Shown here piece after piece: positions 49,365 to 60,450 of a stretch of 64,000 nucleotides of DNA. This DNA comes from Straminergon stramineum (lineage: Eukaryota > Streptophyta > Bryopsida > Hypnales > Calliergonaceae). The notes under the pieces were generated by a model that searched no databases, had not been told where the DNA came from, and saw only the letters and a program-made list of their open reading frames with translations. Position numbers and translations under genes: made by a program. The DNA lies in the NCBI GenBank assembly GCA_963920665.1, contig OY987268.1:22880501-22944500 (forward strand), written 5' to 3'. Numbering within the stretch: the stretch's first letter is position 1; each line of letters opens with the position of its first letter.

Positions 49365-50292
49365 CCCCTAAAGTTCCTTGACTATGTTATCACCTAAAAC
49401 CCTCAAAAATTGCCATTCCTAATACAAGTACCAAATTTTTGAAAACTTTCATTTTTGGACAAATGTAACCATTGAATCTTATAGTACACTAGATTGAGAA
49501 AATGTAGAAAAAAATTCAGAAAATTCCACCATGTAGATTGCAAGATATTAGCATTTGAAGTGACAAAAATCCTTTTGGGGGCCCTATGAAAAAACGGGCA
49601 GCTGCTCTTCATAAGGTCACATTTGTAGGAAAAAATATCCCAAATGGTGGTGCTTCTTTAGATTCATTCTTCATGGCAAGTTGGCTACATGCTTGAAATT
49701 TTTTAGATCATTTAGAATCGTGCAACATATAGGAAAAAATAGTAAGTAGAAAGATGTAGAGAATGATTCAAAATACTAAATTGTTAACAATTTATTAATG
49801 GAATTGAAAAATCCCAATCCCAAAGGTTGTAATGTTGTAATAAACAATCTACATGTAATCTTTTCATTTTTTTCAAAAAATATTGAAAATTGAGTTAAAT
49901 AAAGGACTTCAAAGTTTATTTTAAAGTAGAGAATCCATACTTGCCTGCAAACTAAAACATCTCATAACTTTTGACTCATCGATTAATATGGAATGATTCA
50001 CAACTTTCTTTGTATATATAAATCTAGAAAACCAATTTCAAATTTTTATTTTTGAAAAAAATGATTTTTTCAGATCTGCCCAAATTCCCCAAGTTGAGAA
50101 ACAAACTACATATTAGGCCATCACTTTTGACTCATACTTCCAAATGCCCTGAAATTCAGTGCACATGAACGATATTCCTTGTCTACACCTTCTATTAAAT
50201 TTTGTTCCAAGAACATGGAAAATTCTAGTCACACGTACCTGCCCTAAAAATTTATGTTGCCAAAAAACACACCTTAGTTGGTCCTTTAGGGG
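49365..50292 (-). mobile_element. TTAA-bounded element, copy B (reverse orientation)
   Basis: Left end CCCCTAAAGTTCCTTGAC after TTGA; right end TTGGTCCTTTAGGGG before TTAA (50293-50296). It is 928 bp and collinear with copy A read on the opposite strand, including the GGGCAGCTGCTCTTCA block and the conserved open stretch at 49403-49612 (minus). Confidence 0.75.
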
Positions 50293-50296
50293 TTAA

Positions 50297-51277
50297 AACA
50301 ATCCTTGTGACTACCAATCCTTTCCTTACAATACTTAAATGTGACAACACACAATCTACTCGGACAATAAAAACAAGCACATCACACAACAACTACAGCA
50401 ACTCCTTTACCAGCTCAAAATAATAATTTCCTATCCCTTCTATTTCTTAAGGGAGATATTGCAATCAATTGAAGACCTTGTGGAAACCTTCTAAAAGATT
50501 CTCACAACCCCACAAAGAATGAGCATGTATGTATTTCTTTGAAAACACCTTACAACTCAAATACAAATATACACTCTTCCAAATTTTGTGAAAATGGTGT
50601 GATTCTTAATAGTTTACCTACTACTTTCTCAAAGAAAACGTACCTTCACTGTATGAGGGGCATACAATAGGCTAAGCTATGATTCCTATAACCATTTCAG
50701 TAGAACAAATCCCATTGCAATGCAATAGCAACAAAAAGGTTCACCAACCTATAAGCTTTCATTGAGAAGCTATAGGGGAGTCATTATAGTTTAGTATGAA
50801 CAAATGGATGAAAAACAATGTGAATGGAATTGTGCCAAATTGTATTTAATAGAGTATACAAATATTGAACTTATTTTTAAAAATGCTAAAAGCTAGAGTA
50901 TGTGATTTTCTATTCTTTTGGAGTTTTGGTCCCCCATCCATCAAGGATAGCAAAGCATTTAATTTTGTTGTGAAAATTTGCATACTTCTCCCTAAGTTAA
51001 GGCTTTCCTCAAAATTGAAGTCCCTAAAAAGAGTCCAAAAATTGAACATAATAGGATGAGTTTGTCACTACAAGTTCCAAATTGTTTTTTGAGAGGAATA
51101 TCTCAAAAATATTGTCAAAGAGGAAACCATTTTTTATAATCAGGATGATTCCACACAACCTATGTACTCACTTGTGTCCTTCAAGTGAACACTTCAACTC
51201 AAATGAAAACTAGTAGATCTAAAATGAATATATCAATAGTATGTACTCCATTCACTTAATGAAAGAATAAATATTGT
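50297..51277. other. Spacer, nothing identified
   Basis: AT-rich DNA without a recognisable gene. Overlapping short open frames on both strands at 50846-51059 have no known match. Confidence 0.3.
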
Positions 51278-51502
51278 ATGTCAAGACAAGAAGATGGTCT
51301 GGTGAATGAAATTATTGAATTTTGCAAAGGAAAAAAAAGAACTCTTACTACCAAGAGGAGGATGAAGCTTCATCTTCTCAATTACAAGTCTCCTAACCCC
51401 ATTGAGTGGTGGAATTCTTTGGTTGTTATGCTGGTCTCACAAGCTATTACTTCTTTCTCTCCATCTATTGGCGGTTCATTCACTATCTATGGCACCCACT
51501 AA
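51278..51502 (+). pseudogene. Degenerate hAT transposase C-terminal fragment
   Basis: A 74-codon open stretch without an upstream body reads EIIEFCKGKK, then NPIEWWNSL, then VSQAITSFSPSIGG. In plant hAT transposases the C-terminal dimerisation domain has the order P-x-x-WW, L-A-x-x-x-L-S-Q, T-S-S-S-x-x-E-R-x-W-S. The Trp pair and SQ-T-S-S pattern fit, but the ER-x-W-S motif is lost and the N-terminal BED and catalytic parts are absent. I infer an old dead hAT copy; a chance resemblance is possible. Confidence 0.5.
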
Positions 51503-52963
51503 AGCCAATACATACTATGAACTATATTTGAGATAGCAAAGTCAAAAGATTGGGAATTCTCACCACATTCTCACATTACATTATTCCATGATAGTCAAAG
51601 ATAGAGTTCATTTGTTTTTTGTGGATCCACAATGCAAAAATTCCAAAGTTTCTACCCTAGCATAAAAATATTAAAATTTTCCTTTTATTTAGTAGTTGGT
51701 TGATTGGGGGGGAGGACATACACTTAGCAATCACAAACCAATTTGCAAAGAGAAATAAATAGACCGATCATAGCTTGACATTTATTCCACGGATAACATT
51801 TCTACCACTAAAAAGGGATTTTGTTTCTTCCATCAAATCACATGATTGAGCTTAGGTTATAGATACTATTAGAAATGGAATTGTAGACCTCATTGGGCTC
51901 AATGATTCTAATAAGCGCAAACATTTATGACTATCCTTTAGGTGTAGTTTAAAGAACATTTAGATGTGTAATTTTGTGTTTCATGACCTTCTAGTTATTT
52001 AGGTAGTTTTGGTCCCCCAATTCCAAAGATGAATTTTCAATTCTATCATCTATAGTAAATAATAAGTTGCTACAATGTTCCTAAGGAAATTTGGAATTGG
52101 ACTTGTTAGACAAGATGATATCAAGCCATTGCCTCTCATGATGCCTCTTGACTGTGAAAGGACTGGCAAATTCCTATCACTATTTTTTTCCAAACTTCAA
52201 AGTTCCTCCCATTTTGCAACTATATATGATTGAAATTTTTATTTTTATTTTTCAAAGATGTAGTGACATGTCTAATGCATGTCATACAAAAATCAGATTT
52301 TTGGAAAAATTTGAAATTACTATGAATTATTGAATAAAAGGTGAAAAAAACCTCATGTCAAATACAAAACTATGCTTGAAAAATCTGAAATTTTCTTTAC
52401 AGGTCTAAATAATAGTTCAAAACATTAAAGTGCAGAAAATTATTGTTTCATTAAAAAAAATTAGAAAATTAGCACTCCATGGTAACAAGCCTAGAGTTCA
52501 AATTGCAATAAATTATTAGATTTTAGGAATTTTTGAAATTTTCCAAGTTCGATTAGGAACTAGACTTGATAAGCTTCATTTCATTAGTTGAATTGAACTT
52601 CAAAAAATATCATTTTCATGACTCAAATTCATATCAAGAGCAAGGACCTAGAAGATGTCAAAATACACTACATAGTGATCTGTGGATCAAACATCTTCTT
52701 CTGTACAAAAGTCAAAAGTACCAGAAGAAGGCAATATTCAACACCATTCTCAAAATCTATGTTCAAGCACAAAAAAATTGGATAAAAAAATATGTTTTCC
52801 CATCATCCTCCCGGCCAAGCCCTCACAAAGTCATCCATTCACCGATTATCAGTCGATGCAGCGTTTCGGGGTTGACATTTCAGGATAAACATTTAGGAGA
52901 GGCCCCTTTTTCAACAATCGGTGAAGATTCCACGTAGTCGAAGACTAAATTGTACTCCGGAGT
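51503..52963. other. Spacer, composition shift at right
   Basis: AT-rich to about 52790, then more GC-rich up to the Mutator-like insertion. Open frames at 52566-52937 and 52682-52888 overlap and show no conserved content. Confidence 0.3.
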
Positions 52964-52973
52964 GTTTGTGGAG

Positions 52974-53242
52974 GGAGGACGCTAAATCCTGCAAACGAAG
53001 TGGGCCCCGTAGGATCCAGATTTACCATGGAAAAAACGCAGGAATTTTTTATTTTTTGCACATTATTTTTTTGGAAAATTCCAAATTCATATTTGCAATC
53101 AGAGACCCCAAATTACATTGGAGAGGTTTAGATTATACCGTAGGCACGGCTCAAAATAGGGGGCAGGTTTTACTTTTACCCCCGAGTAAAACACAAAATG
53201 CCCCTGCAGGGCCCACTTCGTTTGCAGGATTTAGTGTCCTCC
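52974..53242 (+). mobile_element. Mutator-like MITE with long inverted repeats and 10-bp target duplication
   Basis: The left end begins GGAGGACGCTAAATCCTGCA and continues through AACGAAGTGGGCCC. The right end is its reverse complement, with one mismatch in the first 34 bp and two more in the next few bases. Identical 10-bp copies of GTTTGTGGAG flank it (52964-52973 and 53243-53252). A 9-11-bp target duplication with long inverted repeats is typical of the Mutator superfamily. It is 269 bp and has no gene. The near-identity of ends and flanks marks a young insertion. Confidence 0.9.
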
Positions 53243-53434
53243 GTTTGTGGAGTACCTCTCTACCCACTTGGCCACTTGGCACTCAAGTAGCAGATCCGAA
53301 ATCAACAATAATTGTCGGTTCTTCAGTGTGAGGGAGAAATAACAAGCAAATACGCTAAAGTTTTATCCTAAGTACTCTAAAATTTCTCTTCAGTGGTGCC
53401 AACAATATCTATCATGTAACCATATTTGGATTAA

Positions 53435-54361
53435 CCCCTAAATGTTTTCAACTATGTTTTCACCAAAAACGCTCCAAAACTGTCATTTCTAGAACAAGTA
53501 CCAAATTTTTGGAAAAAAACATTTTTGGAAACATGTAACCGTAAGATCTTGTACAAAACTTATTTGAGAAGATGTGGAAAAAATTTCAAAATCTTTCACC
53601 GTGTAGATTGTAAGATATTAGCGTTTGAATTAGCAAAAATCCTTTTTCTGGCCTTGTGAAAAAACGGGCAGCTGCACTTCACAAGGCCACATTTGTATGA
53701 AAAAAATTCCAAAATGGTGGTTACTCTTTGGATTCATTCTTCAAGGCAAGTTGGCTACGTGCTTGAAAAAATTCAAATCATTTGAAATTGTACAACATAT
53801 AGGAAAAAGAAAGTAAGTACAAAGAAGTAGAGAATGATTCAAAATACTAAATTGTGAAGAATTTTGTTATGGAATTGAAAAATTCCAATCCCAATGGTTG
53901 TAATGTTTTACTAAAAAAATCCACACCCTGTGATTTTATTTTTTTCAAAAAATATAAAAAATTGAGTGAAATAAAGGACTTCAAAGTTTATTTTAGAGTA
54001 GAGAAATCGGAACTGCCCGCAAACTAAAACGCCTCATAACTTTCATCTCATAAATCAAAATGGAATCATTCAAAGCTTTCCATGTACATATAAATCTAGA
54101 AAACCAATTTCAAATTTTTATTTCTTAAAAAAATATTTTTTTAAGAATTTTTTGGGCTGCCCGAAGAGCAATGAAAATTACATATCATGCAATAACTTTT
54201 TAACCATGAAGTCAAAAGTTATGAAAATTGTTGGGCCTTAAAGATACTCCTCGGGCACATGTTTGTGTGAAAATTTCAAAGAAAAATAAGAAAAAGTCCA
54301 TTCGTAGTGAGCTGCCCAAAATTGCTATGTTGCCAAAAAATGCAGTTTGGGCATTTAGGGG
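53435..54361 (-). mobile_element. TTAA-bounded element, copy C (reverse orientation)
   Basis: Left end CCCCTAAATGTTTTC after TTAA (53431-53434); right end GGGCATTTAGGGG before TTAA (54362-54365). It is 927 bp and collinear with copy B almost throughout, for example AACAAGTACCAAATTTTTG, GGGCAGCTGCACTTCACAAG and GAATCATTCAAAGCTTTCC. Confidence 0.8.
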
Positions 54362-54569
54362 TTAAAAAAAATTTCCATCTATAGATTTGCATTTTTACTC
54401 ATCCAGCTTTGATGATTTCATCTGTATTTTAATGGTTACCATCCAGTAACAAAAAATCGTTTTTTTGGAATAAAACTGAGTTTAAGGGAAAAATCCCTTG
54501 AAAAAAACTTGCAATGCCAGAAGGTTGTGTCTAACTTGTTTGAGCGAGGTCCTATTTAGGGCTATTTAA

Positions 54570-54811
54570 CATGGCCAAGTAGGATTGATCCCCTTACTGC
54601 CCCCAACAAGGGTGAATGTAAAAATTGCCCCCTACTTTGTGCTGCATAAATTTTGTATATCTTCAACTCTCCTAGCTAATTTGGGACTTTTGATTGCAAA
54701 TATGAACTTAGAAATTTGCTAATTTTATATTGGGTAGCAAACAAAAAATTTCAGCGTTTTTTGCAAGGGTAAAATACGGGGCTATAAGGGGGTCAATCCT
54801 CCCTGGCCCAT
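54570..54811 (+). mobile_element. MITE-like element with GGATTGAYCCCCTTA inverted repeats
   Basis: Left arm ATGGCCAAGTAGGATTGATC, continuing CCCTTACTGCCCC, pairs with a right arm whose reverse complement reads ATGGGCCAGGGAGGATTGAC, continuing CCCCTTATAGCCCC. ATTTAAC occurs at both outer edges (TTAA at 54566-54569 and 54812-54815), a possible target duplication. It is about 242 bp and distinct in sequence from the other families. Confidence 0.65.
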
Positions 54812-54815
54812 TTAA

Positions 54816-56817
54816 CACTTGCTTTGAAAGACAAGAGAAGTACCTTGACTTCAACTTACTCTGACATGCACATATTCTTACAAAATTACAGACGCATGAA
54901 GCCTCCTCCAGTCCTCCCCATCATGTCAAATAGTCTCATCAGAGAAAATTTTGACTCTCTGTAAGGTAGATCAACCTATTACCACCCTGATTCGCAATCT
55001 GAGTATATTAGGACCAACTCTAGGAGGGGCACATATTTTTTAGAGGTGTGTGCATGTTTCATGAATCAAACCCAAGTGAAATTAGAATTTTTCCATAAAA
55101 ATTGTAATTTCTATGAATTTTTAAAGTGATCTGCCCTAAATTACAAAACTACCACTAGACTAGAGTCATAAATGTCCTATCCTAAACCTACAACCGCCAT
55201 TACATTTACCTATTAATACCGGAGTATCCACCGATCAAAGGCTGACATATTATTCAAGTTGGAATTAATGCACTGAAATTGTCAAAATAGTGAATGGACT
55301 TGGATGAGTTTTATGGTGGAGATGGGGCCAAAACTAGGATGGTGGTTATAGGAAGCTTGTGGAAATGGGTTGGTCTACTTTAGCATTGTTTAGGAGTGCG
55401 AAAGGGATCCCAACATTCCTTTCTTTATGCCTACGTAGAAATTTTTCCCCTATTTTTGCTAATCATTGTACCACCAATTGTCAAAGTACACCACATTGAT
55501 ACTAACTTGAGTAGTTTAATGGAGGAGAGTTGTGGCAATTACAATTTAATATTCAAAAGAGAATAGGAAATTGAGATATATACTCCCTTTCATTCCCGAT
55601 ATTCACGCAAAGTGAATCTTTTTTTTGTCAGAGATCCCGTTCTTTCAGAAGCCCTGTAGTGCTCTTGAAATAGACTAGCTTGCCAAACCCTACCAGCCCT
55701 CCGGAGAGTCCAAAATTTCTTTCACGGTACAATAGATCTGCTCCCACTTGCCCTCATATATTCTTCAGATCTGAGGGCTACTGGTAGATCTCCCATGAAC
55801 ATCAAATGTCGGTAAATCAGGGACTTGACGATTTGGAGAATGCATAAATACTGTAAGTGCACATTGTTTTGAGCAGTCTCTTTCGTATTGCAATTCTAGG
55901 CATTGCCTTCGTATCTCTTTCAGAAGCAATGCTCTGGACTTCCTCAGCGCTGTAGACTTTCGTTGCAGTAGTGGTGCTCCTCAGTAGTAGTGTTGCTTTG
56001 GTCGTCGAACTTGGGTGAACAATCGGAGGGACAAAACCAGACACGGCGTCCAGTGAAAGAGTGAAGGACTTGAGGGAGCCGTATTCTTATTCTGGATGAT
56101 CTACATATCTGGGTGACTGTATGTGCGAGGTGTGCAGATCTATTACTGAATCTCTTCCTTATCCAACGCCTTTATTGAATCGAATCTAGTACGCCATTTC
56201 CATACGAAAATGAGTGCGGGAGCTCGGGCTTATGTACTGAAGATCTATTGAAATCTCAGCCACTTGTTCTTACGAGCTTTTTGTGCCTCCAAGGTATGCT
56301 TTGCTAAGTCGACTCACGGCTTCGTAAGAGTAAATATTAATTGCACTAGCTATTTCAATTGCACTTGGTTCTGTGTTTAGATTCTTGGGCGTGGTTTACA
56401 CACCATGCTTTCACCAGCACTTTTGTGGTGTCTTAGCACTCTTGTTTTGAATAGTCTGGGGTCGTTCGTATAATGTAGTTTGTAACTTGGATGAAGAGCA
56501 GCCTGGTTTTGAGAACTGGGATTTGTTGAGTTGCAACTAAGGATGTACTGGCTTCCAGAACTGGGCACTTCATTTGAGTCACGGTTACTGGAAAAGTTCT
56601 GATCTTGGTAGAGCACTAGCAAAAGAACAAGAGAGTAGTTATTAAATGGTGAGCTAATTAAGTGTTTCAAGGAGGGGTCTCGTTTTGAGTTACGAATGAA
56701 ATCTTCTTGTTGCTGCTTGTCATTGTATAAAAAACATGGTTCATTGGTTTAATGGTTAGAGTTTCCCAACGTTTTTGTTTTATTCTTTCAGGTTGTCCTC
56801 AGATTGTTTATGCAAGG
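54816..56817. other. Spacer and GC-richer upstream region of the membrane-protein gene
   Basis: AT-rich to about 55600, then moderate GC up to the gene at 56818, consistent with promoter, leader exon and intron. A minus-strand open frame at 55817-56044 is unrecognised. A polypyrimidine acceptor (ttctttcag) ends at 56791, just before the coding region. Confidence 0.4.
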
Positions 56818-58059
56818 ATGTGGAGGCATGTGCATCTAGATCGTTCATTTCTTCAATTGGTTTTTATCGCATCCCTTTGGTGCATAGTCTATGCCCAAAG
56901 TGGCACATATGAGCATTGTGGTACATGCCCTGAGGAGTGCATTGGAAGGCGGTATTGGTGGACAACTATGTGGGGTTTCATTGTCACCTTGGTTGTCTTG
57001 ACTATGGATGTTTGGGGAAGTGTGAAGTCCATGGCCCAAGAAAATATAGTAAAAAGTGTTTTTTTAACGCTTCTCTTTAGTGCTTTGAATCCTTTGCTTA
57101 TTCTATGGGTTTTGCTTGATAAAACTTTGAAGGGCATGGCAATGCGTGACAACCTTTGCAAAGTGTTGGGAGATGATATGGTTGTTCCATTGTGGCCATG
57201 GAGTAAATCCCACATCAAGATCATTGTGGGTTCTAATATTTATGTGAATTTATCTCCGGATGTTTATGAAGAATTTCGCAATTCTAATGCCTTTGAAGAT
57301 GAAGTGGCTGGAAGGGATTTTCCAGAGGCACTTGTAATTGGAATTGAAGTGAAAGATTCAAATCAATATAATGTCGAGCTTTCCGACATGGGAGAACTAG
57401 CATTGTTAAGGTCAAATGTCCTTCCACCATATGATCAACTCAAATTCGTGCGAGGTAATACCAATTTGGGTATGACTATTGCAGTAGCACAAGCCATAGG
57501 CTACATCTATGGGGTTATAGTTTGTTGCAAAGAAGGGCTTCGAGTGAGTCCTGTAGAAGCCATTGCTTGTGTTTTGAACATTGTGGTTCTCATGAAAGTT
57601 GTACTTCACAATTTTGCAAGTCCAGGTCATAGAGCTCTATTACTTTACTTATTTCCGGAACAAGAAGCAAAGTTCATAGAAGAATGCAAGAAGACAATGT
57701 CTTATCAATTTGAAACTAGAAGGAGATTGAAGGTTGGAGTATCTATTCAATGTGTGATTTTATTAGCAGTGGGGGCTTACTTCATCTTCAATTTTGTAAA
57801 GTCCTTGAATAGATTATGTATAGTACCCATTATAATATTCAATGTGAGTCTTGTTTTGAGTGGAATTTTAGAATTCCTACTTAAGGACTCGGGTAATAGC
57901 CACCGAGTAGTCTTTAGATTCTTACTTATTACAATTGTGGTCTTTAATATAGTGGGATATGTTTGGGCCCTAATTGTTACTTTTAAGTATTGGAATGCAA
58001 AAGAATTTGATGTTCAATCTTCCAACTACCTTTCTCAAGTGCTTCCCTACATAGGATAA
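56818..58059 (+). CDS. Multipass membrane protein, family not recognised
   Basis: A single open frame of 414 codons counted from ATG 56818. The frame also runs back to an ATG at 56752, but an acceptor ends at 56791. The 56818 start gives MWRHVHLDRS followed by a hydrophobic stretch, so it is preferred. Residues 11-27 (FLQLVFIASLWCIVYAQ) look like a signal peptide or first membrane span. A Cys-rich motif HCGTCPEEC follows at 33-41, then spans near 52-65 and 76-99, a soluble region of about 120 residues, and four or five more spans (AVAQAIGYIYGVIVC, CVLNIVVLMKVVL, VSIQCVILLAVGAYFIF, IVPIIIFNVSLVLSGIL, FLLITIVVFNIVGYVWALIV). The clean frame in AT-rich DNA supports a real gene. I know no matching family; a lineage-restricted membrane protein is my guess. 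Upstream exons are likely but not placed. Confidence 0.75.
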   Translation: MWRHVHLDRSFLQLVFIASLWCIVYAQSGTYEHCGTCPEECIGRRYWWTTMWGFIVTLVVLTMDVWGSVKSMAQENIVKSVFLTLLFSALNPLLILWVLLDKTLKGMAMRDNLCKVLGDDMVVPLWPWSKSHIKIIVGSNIYVNLSPDVYEEFRNSNAFEDEVAGRDFPEALVIGIEVKDSNQYNVELSDMGELALLRSNVLPPYDQLKFVRGNTNLGMTIAVAQAIGYIYGVIVCCKEGLRVSPVEAIACVLNIVVLMKVVLHNFASPGHRALLLYLFPEQEAKFIEECKKTMSYQFETRRRLKVGVSIQCVILLAVGAYFIFNFVKSLNRLCIVPIIIFNVSLVLSGILEFLLKDSGNSHRVVFRFLLITIVVFNIVGYVWALIVTFKYWNAKEFDVQSSNYLSQVLPYIG

Positions 58060-59084
58060 TTTGAGTGATAGTGTATGGTAGTGGCATCTTTTCATACTTC
58101 AAGACCGTAGATAGTTAAACCTACTTAGTTGCATTCTTGGTGATGTTAATAATGTCAAATTTTTGGTATGCGAGTGTATACTATCAACTCTCTATATATG
58201 GTGTTTCTTTTGTATGCTATCAAACTTGATGCTAGAAGGTTATTGTTGTTGATGGGTATTACCCGTTTGTAAGTTGTATGAAATTCTCAAGTAGCAATGT
58301 ATCAAATTTTACGATCTACGACAGGCTTTTAGTGGAAGTTGCAAATGGTGTTTTGGTTTGGAGGTTGCTCTTATCCTCAATATCAATGTTGAATATAGTT
58401 TGCATCTTTTAGTTATTTAGTATGATGTAAATGCTAGGGTTGAAAACTAGCATATCCAAAATCAAAACTTTAATCCAATTTATCAAAAACTTATAGACCT
58501 CGCATGACTAGGATTCCTTTGAAAAGAACAAAACATCCAAAAAAATCAATAAATTCATCAAAAATTCTGAAATGCCTTTTTCTAGAATCTAGATGGTGGA
58601 GTGTTGTACTGTAACAACAAAATGTGAGAAGAAAAAAATTGAAAAAAAGCTCTAAAACACAATTTCTATGGCCTAAAGCATGATAATTCTTGCCTATGCC
58701 TTCAAGCAAGAAGATATTCATGTGTCACAAAAAGAAGTCAAACGGCAATTCTTCACAAGTCCTTTGATAATTGTAGAAATTGAATTTTTGACTCCAAATC
58801 ACTCCAAATTTCACAGAAAATGCATTCAAACTCACATGTACATGCAAACTGTGTTTTTTGGATTTGTATTGAAAATGTGCACCCCAATATAAAAATTGTG
58901 ATCATGAACAAGCCAAAAATCAATTTGCTAAAGCTAATCCAAACTTCAAAAACCACATTGTGGTTGCAAGGAATTTTGTGGGTTAAAGGTGGACCATTAT
59001 GAAATTCCAATGTGACCAAAATTGTAATAAGATCACACTAGTGAGTTTCCATATAATTCTTAATAAGGTTGCATGCAAGGGAAG
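58060..59084. other. 3' flank and spacer
   Basis: 3' UTR of the membrane-protein gene followed by AT-rich DNA. The overlapping open frames on both strands at 58680-59019 are mirror products of one stretch with no known content. Confidence 0.3.
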
Positions 59085-59245
59085 TGAGTTCATTGTGGGC
59101 CAAATGGGAGCAAGCCCATTGTGGGCAAAATTATATTAGTGATGTACATAGTATTTCAAAACTTGAATGTACACTACCATTACAATGTCACAATGTTGTC
59201 CACAATGGATTTGCTCCCATTTGCATCCACAATCTGCTCATTTAC
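59085..59245. repeat. Fold-back inverted repeat
   Basis: The left arm contains CCAAATGGGAGCAAGCCCAT followed by TGTGGGCA (about 59100-59126). The right arm (about 59198-59235) is its near reverse complement, including ATGGATTTGCTCCCATTTG. Similarity extends outward through ATTGTGG and inward toward TGTACAT, so arms are at least 45 bp around a short loop. It is probably a fold-back MITE remnant. Confidence 0.7.
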
Positions 59246-60446
59246 CTTGTGTCACTGTGCACTTCAGTTGGTCACCCAAATCTAGAGTGTGCTTGCTAAG
59301 CTACATAAGTGATGATTGAAGGAAAGAGCCTGGGGATTTGAATCACTTATCGTTATATTAGGATTGAGGAGGAAGGTGGAATGCTGATCCAAACCTTGAA
59401 AAACTGTGACAACTAAAGGAACCGCACATAGACTATAAATTCTCATCGATTATGTCTTGATGAATTGGCTTCTGTTTTAATGTAAGACTAGAATGATCGG
59501 CTTGTCACTCATTATTTGCATCATTCAATGCCATGACCTATGTGAACCTCTAAGCTTCCTTTGACATCAATACAGTGTAATTGCCTGAGTGACAAGTTGC
59601 ATTAGATTTTGTAGTTGCTACCTCTCACCTCCATTTCTTGGCTCTATCCTTTAGACAAAGACTATGGCATCAACTCTTTTGTTTTTGAATTAGAGTTTCC
59701 CAATCCTATTTGCACTTGCATTCATATTGGACAATGTGGTTAGGGTTTGGTTGGAATGGACAAGACCTCTAGGTCACAATGTTCTTGTTGTACTGCGGAC
59801 ATGGAAATTCTTTGTTCAATGAGATTTTGGTATATTCTAGGACTAGAACTTGGGAGAGCATATGGCTTTCTTTATAGCGGGTAATTGGGATACAAGGCAA
59901 ATCATAATATTTGTGCCATTGATTTAGTTGCTACCCTATTTGTACCATTATATACCTAAAGTATACATTTCAAAGTTTGTAATATACAATGTTAACACAT
60001 CGTGACCTAAAAGTGGCATAGATTATTGTATGGCATAGAAAGTCTGTGCCATGGATTCTAAAGTTCTAAATTTGTTTCATCACCTTGAAAAGCTCCAATG
60101 TCATTCAAGCAAATGAAGCTAGAAACTTGTGTGAAGTGGTGAAAATTCAAGAATTTGGTTCTTTTACTAGTCCAACTTTTGATAGTCTTGTGCTCTAGAC
60201 TAATACATTTACAACATGGGCACTATGAATGATGCCAAATGTAAAAAAATTGATGTTTTTCACAATTGTTTAGGTCTCTTACACTTGAGTTGTGGGGGCT
60301 TTAAATTATATAATGGTATGCATTTTGTATGTTGTCGCTTTATGGAATCAATGAAGGTGTGAAAATGTTGCAACCCACATCAATGTTGAAGCAACCTTTG
60401 AAAATACAATACTAGAATATTGTGTAGAAAGTGGGGCTACAACATA
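59246..60446. other. Spacer, nothing identified
   Basis: Moderate to AT-rich DNA without a recognised gene or repeat end. Confidence 0.3.
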
Positions 60447-60450
60447 TTAA

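Noticed and set aside
52566..53331. Open frames of 123 and 136 codons
   Set aside because: They run through the Mutator-like MITE and its target duplication, so the frames are accidental.
56740..56775. tRNA A-box-like string TGGTTTAATGGTTAGAG
   Set aside because: No matching B box, anticodon arm or acceptor stem follows; it overlaps a splice acceptor region.
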